The notes below the pieces were generated by a model. It worked only from the letters and a program-made list of their open reading frames with translations, did not search any database and was not told the origin of the DNA. Below, piece after piece: positions 17,321 to 24,351 of a stretch of 64,000 bases of DNA. Every line of letters begins with the position of its first letter. The first letter of the stretch is position 1. Both the position numbers and the translations under genes were made by a program. Source of the DNA: Streptomyces humidus (GTDB lineage Bacteria; Actinomycetota; Actinomycetes; Streptomycetales; Streptomycetaceae); contig NZ_BMTL01000004.1 in assembly GCF_014649655.1 (NCBI RefSeq), forward strand, positions 142,340-206,339, written 5' to 3'.

Positions 17321-17955
17321 GCCGTGGCCCTGCCCACCACCGGGGCGAGCCCCGCCGACCTCGCCACCGCGCCCTGGTCGCCGCACTCCTCCAGCCAGTT
17401 GGCCAGCATCCGGTGCCCGTGCTCGGTCAGCACCGACTCCGGGTGGAACTGGACGCCCTCGACGAGCAGTTCACGATGGCGCAGACCCATGATGATCCCG
17501 TCGTGCGTACGGGCGGTCACCTCGAGCTCGGCCGGCACAGTCCCCGGCTCGGCGGCCAGCGAGTGGTAGCGGGTCGCGGTGAAGGGGCTGGGCAGACCCG
17601 CGAAGACGCCCTTGCCCTCGTGCTCCACCGGCGAGGTCTTGCCGTGCAGCAGCTCCGGCGCCCGGTCCACGACCCCGCCGTACGCCACCTGCATCGACTG
17701 CATGCCCAGACAGACGCCGAAAACGGGCACCCCGGTGGCCGCGCAGTGGCGGACCATCTCGACACAGACACCGGCCTCCTCGGGCGTGCCCGGACCGGGC
17801 GAGAGCAGAACGCCGTCGAACCCGTCCTGGGCATGGGAAGTGGAGACCTCGTCGTTGCGCAGAACCTCGCACTCGGCGCCCAGCTGGTACAGGTACTGGA
17901 CCAGGTTGAAGACGAAGCTGTCGTAGTTGTCGACGACGAGAATGCGCGCGCTCAC
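17317..17955 (-). CDS. pabA: glutamine amidotransferase, anthranilate/aminodeoxychorismate synthase component II
   Basis: 212 residues from the GTG at 17955, overlapping the preceding stop by 4 nt. A class I glutamine amidotransferase domain is complete: NYDSFVFNL at the start, oxyanion LLSPGPGTP, nucleophile Cys in GVCLGMQ, and the HP.E site in QFHPESV. It would release ammonia from glutamine for chorismate amination. The synthase subunit is not in this window, so tryptophan (TrpG) and folate (PabA) roles cannot be separated; the family name covers both. It is translationally coupled on both sides, to a small membrane protein upstream and to a sortase downstream. Confidence 0.88.
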   Translation of the reverse strand: MSARILVVDNYDSFVFNLVQYLYQLGAECEVLRNDEVSTSHAQDGFDGVLLSPGPGTPEEAGVCVEMVRHCAATGVPVFGVCLGMQSMQVAYGGVVDRAPELLHGKTSPVEHEGKGVFAGLPSPFTATRYHSLAAEPGTVPAELEVTARTHDGIIMGLRHRELLVEGVQFHPESVLTEHGHRMLANWLEECGDQGAVARSAGLAPVVGRATA

Positions 17956-18113
17956 TGGTTGTCCACCGTCACATCGTTGAAGGGAAGCAGCGGTTCGGCC
18001 CACGGGAAGACGTACTGGAAGAGCGTGTACACCACGGCCACGATCAGCATGATCGAGATCAGCGCCTTCACCCACGCGTTTCCCGGCAGATGCCGCCAGA
18101 TCCAGCCGTACAT
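17952..18113 (-). CDS. small conserved membrane protein
   Basis: 53 residues from the ATG at 18113 behind an AAGGGA site (a frame reaching 18161 is the less likely start). One central membrane helix of about 20 residues (ALISIMLIVAVVYTLFQYVF), with a short basic/aromatic N-terminus MYGWIWRHLPGN and an acidic tail. The stop overlaps the amidotransferase start (GTGA). Equivalent small proteins occur at the same position in other streptomycetes. Function is unknown; a partner of the adjacent sortases is only a guess. Confidence 0.75.
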   Translation of the reverse strand: MYGWIWRHLPGNAWVKALISIMLIVAVVYTLFQYVFPWAEPLLPFNDVTVDNQ

Positions 18114-18165
18114 GCCGTCCCTTCCGTCGCACCACGGCACCTGACTCACGCCGTACGCCACCAGA

Positions 18166-18873
18166 CTAACGGCGCAAGGCCTCCGGTTCGCCTGCCTCCA
18201 CGGGCTGTGTGGAGTCCAGGTGCGCCCAGACGATCAGCCGGTGACTGTGCCCCCATTCCGGATCGCACGTGGTCAACGTCAGATACCGGCCCGGACGCGT
18301 ATACCCCGACTTACGTGGCACAGCGTCGATCACCTCGACGTCCGAGGGCACGGTTTTGTCAGGGCCTTTGTCGATCCGATACGTGAACCAGGTGGTCCCG
18401 TCCGTCAGCACCACCGCGTCCCCCCGCCTGAGCTCGGGGAAGTCCTTGAAGGGGTCGCCGTAGGTCCGGCGATGGCCCGCGACCGAGAAGTTCCCGGTCT
18501 GCCCGAGCCGGGCGGTCCCGCTGTAGTGCCCCAGCCCCTTCTTCAGGGTGCCGGTCGCCGTGCCCTCCAGCACCGGCTTGTTCCACGTGAAACCAAGACG
18601 CGGGATGTACACCACCGCGAAGGGCCGGCCGTCACGGTACGGCGCCGCCGGGGCTGCCTTCCCGCTGCCGGCGCCGGCGGCCGGGCTCGTGCTCGGGGCT
18701 GCTCGCGGCGCCTGCCGGGCCCACTGGTCGTGCAGGGCGTCGATCTGGTCGTCCATGGCCAGGTCGGCCCGCACGCCGGTCCAGAACAGCACGTAGGCGA
18801 CGAACAGGACGATGACCGCTCCGGCCGTGATGCACAGCTCGCTGAACGTCCTGACGATGACCCGCACCGACAC
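18166..18873 (-). CDS. class E sortase (third in the operon)
   Basis: 235 residues from a GTG at 18873 with GGGGG 5 nt upstream; a GTG two codons further in is an alternative. One N-terminal membrane helix (FSELCITAGAVIVLFVAYVL), an Ala/Pro-rich spacer (about 50-75), then the sortase domain with His in AGHRRTYG, Cys in LTTCDPEW and Arg in SHRLIVWA. All three catalytic residues are present, but the Cys motif (TTCDP) differs from the TTCTP of the two downstream paralogues, so substrate preference may differ. It lies 27 bp from the DUF881 gene upstream and 52 bp from the small membrane protein gene downstream. Confidence 0.87.
   Translation of the reverse strand: MSVRVIVRTFSELCITAGAVIVLFVAYVLFWTGVRADLAMDDQIDALHDQWARQAPRAAPSTSPAAGAGSGKAAPAAPYRDGRPFAVVYIPRLGFTWNKPVLEGTATGTLKKGLGHYSGTARLGQTGNFSVAGHRRTYGDPFKDFPELRRGDAVVLTDGTTWFTYRIDKGPDKTVPSDVEVIDAVPRKSGYTRPGRYLTLTTCDPEWGHSHRLIVWAHLDSTQPVEAGEPEALRR
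18580..18593. promoter_or_regulatory. parS: degenerate parS-like site (one mismatch)
   Basis: Reads GTTCCACGTGAAAC, one base different from the perfect sites at 47-62 kb, inside the third sortase gene. It is the only near match I found to the left of oriC. Confidence 0.4.
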
Positions 18874-18899
18874 AGGCGCCCCCGGCGGCCGTCGCTCGA

Positions 18900-19736
18900 C
18901 TACTCCACAGGCTTGGCATAGTGCAGATCCACTGTGCCCGAGTAACCCGGCAGAGTCACCGTCCCGTCCTCCGTGACTTTCCAGCCGAGGCCGTAGACGT
19001 TCACGTACACCATGTAGTTCTGGATCGACGGGGCGTCCGCGAGCGCCTGCTGCAGCTTCCGCGGGTCGCCGACCGCCTGGATCTTGTACGGCGGCGAGTA
19101 GACACGGCCCTGGAGGATCAGGGTGTTGCCGACGCAGCGGACCGCACTGGTGGAGATCAACCGCTGGTCCATGACCTTGATGCCCTGGGCGCCGCCCTGC
19201 CACAGCGCGTTCACCACGGCCTGCAGGTCCTGCTGGTGGATGACCAGGTAGTCGGGCTGCGGCTCCGGATAGCCCGGGAGTTTGGCGGTGGCGTTCGGCG
19301 GGGCGTCGTTGAGCGTCACGGTGATCGCCTCGCCCCGGAGCTTCTGGGTGCCCGCGCTCTTCTCCAGTCCGGCGAGCTTGTCGTCCTGGGCCTTCGTGCT
19401 GCCGTCGTCGGCTTCGGCGAGCGATTCCACCTCGTCACGCAGGGCGCCGTTGGTCTCGTCCAGCTCGCCGTTCTTCTTGCTGCGCTCCTGGATCAGGTCG
19501 GACAGCTTCAGCAGGGAGGCGTCCGTGCGGATGTTGGTGCCCTTGGCGGTGGTGAAGCTGGTGAAGAAGAGCAGTCCGGCGAGCGCGAAGACGCCCACGG
19601 TGAGCACGCGCACGGGCCGGAAGCCGCCCCTGCGGTCGGCCGAGGGGGCGCGGGAGGGGACGGGAGGGGAAACGGGGGTGGGATCCGGGGTGGAACCCGT
19701 TGATCCCGTCCGGGGGGAGTCGGCAGAATTGCTCAA
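18900..19736 (-). CDS. DUF881 family protein
   Basis: 278 residues. The start is a TTG at 19736 behind GGAG and AAGGG, with no ATG or GTG giving the same N-terminus. A Pro/Ser-rich cytoplasmic tail (about 1-38) precedes one membrane helix (about 42-62). A helical, probably coiled-coil stretch (about 75-130) follows, then the DUF881 domain (about 135-278) containing VIHQQDLQAVVNALW and a Cys in SAVRCVGNT. DUF881 proteins of Gram-positive bacteria lie near division and sporulation genes, and this one is divergent from crgA. Structure similarity to stalk-type domains has been noted for the family; the role is unknown. It is probably first in the sortase operon. Confidence 0.85.
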   Translation of the reverse strand: MSNSADSPRTGSTGSTPDPTPVSPPVPSRAPSADRRGGFRPVRVLTVGVFALAGLLFFTSFTTAKGTNIRTDASLLKLSDLIQERSKKNGELDETNGALRDEVESLAEADDGSTKAQDDKLAGLEKSAGTQKLRGEAITVTLNDAPPNATAKLPGYPEPQPDYLVIHQQDLQAVVNALWQGGAQGIKVMDQRLISTSAVRCVGNTLILQGRVYSPPYKIQAVGDPRKLQQALADAPSIQNYMVYVNVYGLGWKVTEDGTVTLPGYSGTVDLHYAKPVE

Positions 19737-19876
19737 CGTACCCTTATCTCCTTCAGCGCCGTAGAAGCACTACGCTAACGGACGCCCGGGGGAGCCCCTC
19801 AGTCCCCTAGTACGCAGCCCCCGAGCCCGACCCAGCACCTGCGCGGCCACGCAGCGCATCGACAGGAGAGACCCTC

Positions 19877-20131
19877 GTGCCGAAGTCACGTATCCGCAAG
19901 AAGGCCGACTACACGCCGCCTCCCGCGAAGCAGGCGACCGCGATCAAGCTGAACAGCAGCGCCTGGGTCGCACCCGTGATGCTGGCCATGTTCCTCATCG
20001 GACTGGCCTGGATCGTGGTCTTCTACGTCACCGACGGCTCGCTGCCCATCGACCAGCTGGACAACTGGAACATCGTCGTGGGCTTCGGGTTCATCGCCGC
20101 CGGCTTCGGCGTCTCCACCCAGTGGAAGTAG
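19877..20131 (+). CDS. crgA: cell division protein CrgA
   Basis: 84 residues, GTG start behind an AGGAGAG site. It matches CrgA closely: basic N-terminus [16 protein letters not shown], two membrane helices (about 32-52 and 64-81) with the acidic linker [11 protein letters not shown], ending STQWK. CrgA interacts with FtsZ and septal peptidoglycan synthases and in streptomycetes restrains septation and times FtsZ turnover in aerial hyphae. It stands alone on the plus strand, divergent from the sortase operon. The downstream gap holds the DnaA-box cluster. Confidence 0.95.
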   Translation: MPKSRIRKKADYTPPPAKQATAIKLNSSAWVAPVMLAMFLIGLAWIVVFYVTDGSLPIDQLDNWNIVVGFGFIAAGFGVSTQWK

Positions 20132-20164
20132 TGCGAGCAGCTCTGCCCAGGGCTATCCACTGAG

Positions 20165-20374
20165 TTATCCACAGCAGTTTTCCACATGGGGAAAAGAAAG
20201 ACGATCTGTGGATAACTCATCGGAGGTTGACGCCGGTGTGACAGAAGTACTGGCCGCCACCCTCACTCGAAAGACTGTTCGCCCCCTGCCTGACCTGCAT
20301 GAACATCGGTCAGTGTCAGGGGGCACAGTTGTTCCCGCACGTTGTGCACAAGATTCGGCACAGTCTGTGGACAA
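20165..20374. promoter_or_regulatory. cluster of DnaA boxes between crgA and the rhomboid gene
   Basis: Three perfect 9-mer DnaA boxes: TTATCCACA at 20165-20173, TGTGGATAA at 20207-20215 and TGTGGACAA at 20366-20374. Near matches are TTTTCCACA at 20178-20186 and TTGTGCACA at 20342-20350. The first two perfect boxes are part of a 13-bp inverted repeat (20163-20175 and 20206-20218). It lies about 19 kb from oriC. Such clusters elsewhere in Streptomyces titrate DnaA; whether this one does is inference. Confidence 0.75.
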
Positions 20375-20382
20375 CGAACCGC

Positions 20383-21282
20383 TCAGGTGAGCTGAGCAGT
20401 CCTCAGGAGCGTCACGACCAGGACCGCCGCGAGCATCAGCGCGCAGGCCCCGTACTGGATGAGGGCACGGCGCTCACGCGGGGCGTAGACCATGGCGGTG
20501 CCGACGACCAGACCGGCGGCCAGGCCGCCGATGTGCGCCTGCCAGGCGATTCCCGCCCAGCCGAACGTGATGACCAGGTTGATCACCAGCAGGGCGATGA
20601 CCGGCCGCATGTCATAGCGCTGCCGGCGCACCAGCACGGCGAGCGCCCCGAAGAGACCGAAGATGGCGCCGGACGCGCCGAGCGAGGCCTCGTTGGGAGC
20701 GGCGATCAGATACGTCAGCGCGCCGCCGGCCAGGCCGGACACCAGGTACAGCGTGATGTAGCGGGCCCGGCCGAGGGCCTTTTCGAGCGGACCGCCGATC
20801 CACCACAGGCTGAGCATGTTGGACAGGATGTGGATGTAGCTCAGGTGCAGGAACATCGAGGTCAGCAGCCGGTACCACTGACCCTCGGCCACGCCCTGCA
20901 GCGTGCCGTACCCGAGAGCGGGCATGATCGCGCGGCCGATCAGGTCGAAGCGGTCGGTGAAGTTGTCGCCGACGGCCTGCTGGACCAGGAACAGTGCGAG
21001 GTTGAGGCCGATGAGGACCTTGGTGACGAGGTGGGGGTCGGCGGCGATCGTGCCGCCCGCGAGGGTGCGGGGCCGCGAGGCGTCGGGCGCGTGCCCGGTG
21101 CCGGAGCCCTCGCGGACGCAGGTCGGGCACTGGAAGCCGACGGAGGCGCTGACCATGCAGGCCGGACAGATCGGGCGCTCGCAACGGGTGCAGCGGACGC
21201 CGGTCTCCCGGTCGGGGTGCCGGTAGCAGACGGGCAGGCCGTTGTGGGCGTCGTTCTGCCGGCTGCCAGGCGCCTGGTCCAT
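20383..21282 (-). CDS. rhomboid family intramembrane serine protease with zinc finger
   Basis: 299 residues from the ATG at 21282 behind GGGGGAG. The N-terminal segment (about 15-60) has a cysteine/histidine-rich B-box-like zinc finger (CYRH, CTRCERPICPAC, CPTC). Six or seven membrane helices follow. The rhomboid catalytic serine is in GASGAIFG and the histidine in AHIGGLAAG, so both members of the dyad are present. Rhomboids cut transmembrane helices within the membrane; the substrate is not known. It converges on crgA across the DnaA-box cluster. A 267-bp very GC-rich gap separates it from the cyclophilin gene. Confidence 0.9.
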   Translation of the reverse strand: MDQAPGSRQNDAHNGLPVCYRHPDRETGVRCTRCERPICPACMVSASVGFQCPTCVREGSGTGHAPDASRPRTLAGGTIAADPHLVTKVLIGLNLALFLVQQAVGDNFTDRFDLIGRAIMPALGYGTLQGVAEGQWYRLLTSMFLHLSYIHILSNMLSLWWIGGPLEKALGRARYITLYLVSGLAGGALTYLIAAPNEASLGASGAIFGLFGALAVLVRRQRYDMRPVIALLVINLVITFGWAGIAWQAHIGGLAAGLVVGTAMVYAPRERRALIQYGACALMLAAVLVVTLLRTAQLT

Positions 21283-21549
21283 GGGCTCCCCCAGATGAGT
21301 CGTGCGAGGGCGGGGTCGGAAAGGAACCGCCCTGCCCATCCTTACGGACGAGCAGGGCGCATGGTTCCCGGGGGTGGGGATGTTCCCGGGCGGCGTTCCC
21401 GGGGGCGGAGGGCCGGGCGGGCCGGCGGGTTCCGCGCGGGACGCCGGTCCCGGCCTCGGCCCCGGCGGCTCGGCCCGCCGGACCCGGCGCCTGGGCGCTC
21501 GGACCGGCCCTGACCAGCCCCTGGGCCTCGGATCAGCGCTTGGGCCCGC

Positions 21550-22083
21550 TCAGACCTGGCGGGTCTCGACGACGACCGACTCGATGACGACGTCTGTCAG
21601 CGGGCGGTCGGTGCGCGGGTTGGTCGGGGTGGCGGCGATGGCGTCCACTACCTTCCGGCTCGCCGGGTCGGTGACCTCGCCGAAGATGGTGTGCTTACGG
21701 GTCAGCCAGGCCGTGGGCGAGACGGTGATGAAGAACTGCGAGCCGTTGGTGGCCGGACCGGCGTTGGCCATGGCCAGCAGGTAGGGCCGGTCGAAGCGCA
21801 GATCGGGGTGGAACTCGTCCTCGAACTGGTAGCCGGGACCGCCGGTGCCGTTGCCGAGCGGATCACCGCCCTGGATCATGAATCCGCTGATCACCCGGTG
21901 GAAGACCGTGCCGTCGTACAGCTTGTCCGTGGACTTCGCACCCGTCTCGGGGTTGACCCACGCCCGCTCACCGGTGGCGAGTTCGACGAAGTTCCTGACC
22001 GTCTTCGGGGTGTGGTCCGGGAAGAGCCGGATCTGGATGTCGCCGTGGTTGGTCTTCAGGGTGGCGTACAGCTGTTCGGCCAC
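21550..22083 (-). CDS. peptidyl-prolyl cis-trans isomerase, cyclophilin type
   Basis: 177 residues from the GTG at 22083 behind a GGAAGG site. A single cyclophilin domain fills the protein, with active-site motifs FHRVISGFMIQGGDP (Arg and Phe), NGSQFFITV and a C-terminal HTIFGEV. There is no signal peptide, so it is cytoplasmic. It catalyses proline isomerisation in protein folding. It is divergent from the DUF5324 gene; both promoters lie in the 342-bp gap between them. Confidence 0.93.
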   Translation of the reverse strand: MAEQLYATLKTNHGDIQIRLFPDHTPKTVRNFVELATGERAWVNPETGAKSTDKLYDGTVFHRVISGFMIQGGDPLGNGTGGPGYQFEDEFHPDLRFDRPYLLAMANAGPATNGSQFFITVSPTAWLTRKHTIFGEVTDPASRKVVDAIAATPTNPRTDRPLTDVVIESVVVETRQV

Positions 22084-22271
22084 GATCTGCCTTCCGTTGT
22101 TCCTGTGACGCCCCGATCCTCGCACGGTCCGGGGCAGGCGACGCCGGACGGCTCGTTCCGGAACCGGAACCGACGGATCGGGTACGCACATCGCGTCCGG
22201 GTCGCCCGGGCCGGGAGCGGTCGGGGCCGATCCGTGGCATCGTCGGATTTGTCGTTCTGTCGACGCTCTGT

Positions 22272-22336
22272 TGCCATTGCCCGGAACCTGACCCGAATGC
22301 GTATGCCATTGCCCGGTATGAGCACCCGGATGCGTG
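22272..22336. repeat. imperfect tandem repeat of about 32 bp in a divergent promoter region
   Basis: Two consecutive units, 22272-22303 and 22304-22336, share an identical 13-bp start (TGCCATTGCCCGG) and a near-identical 13-bp end (ACCCGAATGCGTA against ACCCGGATGCGTG) with a diverged centre. It lies in the gap between the cyclophilin (-) and DUF5324 (+) genes and could be a paired operator. No gene is present in 22084-22425. Confidence 0.6.
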
Positions 22337-22425
22337 TCCGCACATGCCGAGAAGGCCCTCGGCAGGCATGATCCGTAAAAGGGTGGAAAGTCGAAATACC
22401 GTACGCCACCGAGGAGGAGGAACAC

Positions 22426-23130
22426 GTGACCCGCATCGAGAGCGTGCGCGCCGCGACCGGCTCGGCGAAGGACAGCGTGCTGCACGCCGCGGAAGTGGTG
22501 GCGCCCTACGCCGACACGGCCAAGGAGCGGGCCGCGCTTTACGCGCATGAGGCCCGCGTACGGCTGGCGCCCAAGGTGTCGCAGGCCGCCGAACAGGCCC
22601 GCGTGCAGTATGGCGCCCACGTCGCCCCGCGCCTGGAGCAGGCGAAGACGCATGTCCCGCCGAAGGTCGACCATGTCGCACAGGAAGCGGCCGCCCGCAC
22701 CCGCCTGGCCGCACGGCAGGCCGCCGAGTACTCCCGGCCGCGGATCGAGCAGGCCGTCGCCGCGGCCGGACCCGTGAAGGAAGAGGCCGCCGCCCGTGGC
22801 GTCGCCGCGCTGGCCGCCCTGCGCGGTCAGGTGACGCCGAAGGAGATCGAGAAGCTGGTGCGCAAGCACCGGCGTCGCGCCAAGGCGGGCAAGCTCGCCA
22901 AGGCCCTCGCCGTGCTCGGCGTGATCGGCGGCGGTGCCTTCGCGGCCTGGAAGTGGTGGGACAAGCAGGCCAACCCGGACTGGCTCGTCGAGCCGCCCGC
23001 GGCCACGGAGGTTCCCGCTTCGGGCGGCCTGACCGCCGTCGACGGCAGCGAGAACCCCGCCGTCCTGGACCCGGATGTGCAGGCCAAGCAGAACGAGGAG
23101 GAGGCCGCGAATCGCGACGACCGCAGCTGA
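22426..23130 (+). CDS. DUF5324 family membrane-anchored protein
   Basis: 234 residues, GTG start behind GGAGGAGGA. The first two thirds are an Ala/Arg/Glu-rich helical region with heptad-like repetition (about 10-130), typical of coiled coils or apolipoprotein-like helices. A basic segment (KLVRKHRRRAKAGK) and one membrane helix (about 160-180, ending AAWKWWDKQ) follow, then an acidic tail. This matches DUF5324, confined to streptomycetes and relatives. The function is unknown. It is single and ends in a strong terminator shared with tRNA-Ala. Confidence 0.85.
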   Translation: MTRIESVRAATGSAKDSVLHAAEVVAPYADTAKERAALYAHEARVRLAPKVSQAAEQARVQYGAHVAPRLEQAKTHVPPKVDHVAQEAAARTRLAARQAAEYSRPRIEQAVAAAGPVKEEAAARGVAALAALRGQVTPKEIEKLVRKHRRRAKAGKLAKALAVLGVIGGGAFAAWKWWDKQANPDWLVEPPAATEVPASGGLTAVDGSENPAVLDPDVQAKQNEEEAANRDDRS

Positions 23131-23216
23131 GCGGCCGCCGCCGGGCACTGCGCGGCGCGGACGGCGAAGCGGCTCGCGCACGCCTCCCCTGCCGCACCGG
23201 CCCCTGCTACGACGAA

Positions 23217-23258
23217 AAGACCCCTCCCACCTGCGTAGACGCAGGCAGGAGGGGTCTT
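23217..23258. terminator. bidirectional terminator between DUF5324 and tRNA-Ala
   Basis: An 11-bp outer stem (23217-23227 with 23248-23258) encloses a second 5-bp hairpin (CCTGC/GCAGG). On the minus strand it is followed by TTTT, so it fits the end of the tRNA-Ala transcript as well as DUF5324. Confidence 0.75.
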
Positions 23259-23265
23259 CTTCGTG

Positions 23266-23338
23266 TGGAGCCTAGGGGAGTCGAACCCCTGACATCTGCC
23301 ATGCAAAGACAGCGCTCTACCAACTGAGCTAAGGCCCC
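23266..23338 (-). tRNA. tRNA-Ala (anticodon TGC)
   Basis: 73 nt without an encoded CCA. The acceptor GGGGCCT pairs with AGGCTCC (one G-U), discriminator A. D arm TAGCTCAGTTGGTAGAGC, anticodon loop CTTTGCATG with anticodon TGC, and T arm GGGGTTCGACTCCCC. It lies alone between the DUF5324 and HTH genes. Confidence 0.97.
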
Positions 23339-23462
23339 TCGACAGACGTCCGGCCGGTGCAGACCTCGTACCGGCGGGCGTCGCAGACCAGAGTACCGGG
23401 TCACCCCGGGTATCTCGCAAAAAGATGGGGGGTCCCCGCGGATGACCACTCTCCGTAGGATG

Positions 23463-23498
23463 CAGAAACGCGGTTCGCTACAGCGAACCGCGTTTCTG
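23463..23498. promoter_or_regulatory. 17-bp perfect inverted repeat in front of the HTH gene (probable operator)
   Basis: Left arm 23463-23479 and right arm 23482-23498 are exact reverse complements around a 2-bp centre; the core reads TTCGCTACAGCGAA. It ends 22 bp before the ATG of the HTH regulator. A symmetric site of this size at the promoter or leader of a DNA-binding protein gene suggests autoregulation. A leader-RNA hairpin is the alternative. Confidence 0.65.
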
Positions 23499-23520
23499 GG
23501 GAAGCGATGGGGAGACGCAA

Positions 23521-24069
23521 ATGGACGCCGCACAGCAGGAAGCGACCGCGAGAGCGCGGGAACTGCAGCGGAACTGGTACGGGGAGCCGCTGGGGGCGCT
23601 CTTCCGTAAGCTCATCGACGATCTTGGTCTCAACCAGGCTCGTCTCGCGGGGGTGCTGGGACTGTCGGCGCCGATGCTGTCGCAGCTGATGAGCGGTCAG
23701 CGGGCGAAGATCGGCAACCCGGCCGTGGTGCAACGGGTGCAGCTGCTGCAGGAGTTGGCGGCGCAGGTCGCGGACGGCAGCGTCAGCGCCGCCGAGGCGA
23801 CCGAGCGCATGGACGAGATCAAGCGGTCCCAAGGGGGTTCGGTGCTCAGCAACACCACACACACGACGAACAGTTCGGGGGCGCCCACGGTCAAGCGGGT
23901 GGTCCGCGAGATCCAGTCCCTGCTGCGCTCGGTGGCCGCCGCGGGCGACATCATCGAGGCCGCCGACACCCTCGCCCCGACCCACCCGGAACTGGCAGAG
24001 TTCCTCCGGGTGTACGGCGCCGGCCGGACCTCTGACGCGGTCGCGCACTACCAGTCCCACCAGAACTGA
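23521..24069 (+). CDS. helix-turn-helix DNA-binding protein
   Basis: 182 residues, ATG behind GGGGAGA. An HTH of XRE type lies at about 35-65 (LNQARLAGVLGLSAPMLSQLMSGQRAKIGN). A helical middle with VQLLQELAAQVADG follows, then a short polar linker (TTHTTNSSG, about 118-128) and a second helical domain (about 130-180) ending FLRVYGAGRTSDAVAHY. It is probably a dimeric transcription regulator. The 17-bp inverted repeat just upstream is a candidate site for its own binding. The target genes are unknown; the kinase gene starts 282 bp downstream on the same strand. Confidence 0.8.
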   Translation: MDAAQQEATARARELQRNWYGEPLGALFRKLIDDLGLNQARLAGVLGLSAPMLSQLMSGQRAKIGNPAVVQRVQLLQELAAQVADGSVSAAEATERMDEIKRSQGGSVLSNTTHTTNSSGAPTVKRVVREIQSLLRSVAAAGDIIEAADTLAPTHPELAEFLRVYGAGRTSDAVAHYQSHQN

Positions 24070-24188
24070 GCCCTCGGCCCGGTCGCCGAAGGGGGTTCGG
24101 CAGCCGGGCGGGCGACGAGCAGTCGGGGGACCAGCAGCGGGGGACGAGCGGTCGGGGGAAGGTGCGACGCGGCACGCACGGCAGCAGG

Positions 24189-24240
24189 CACGGGGGGTCG
24201 TGCAGCTCGCCACGGGGGGTCGTATCGCTGCTCACGGGGG
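24189..24240 (+). repeat. three CACGGGGG iterons at 22-bp spacing
   Basis: The motif CACGGGGGG starts at 24189 and 24211, and CACGGGGG starts at 24233, exactly 22 bp apart each time; the first two copies continue identically into TCGT. They lie in the 282-bp gap upstream of the Ser/Thr kinase gene, which is rich in G runs on the coding strand. Phased protein binding or G-quadruplex formation are both possible. Confidence 0.5.
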
Positions 24241-24351
24241 AAGTCGCAGAAGAGGGGCTCCTCGAAGAGGGGCCGGTGCGGCCAGGGGGTGAGCGGGTCA
24301 GGGGTATGAGGGGGACCGAGGGGCACCGAGGGGGAGGAGCGACGCACTGCC

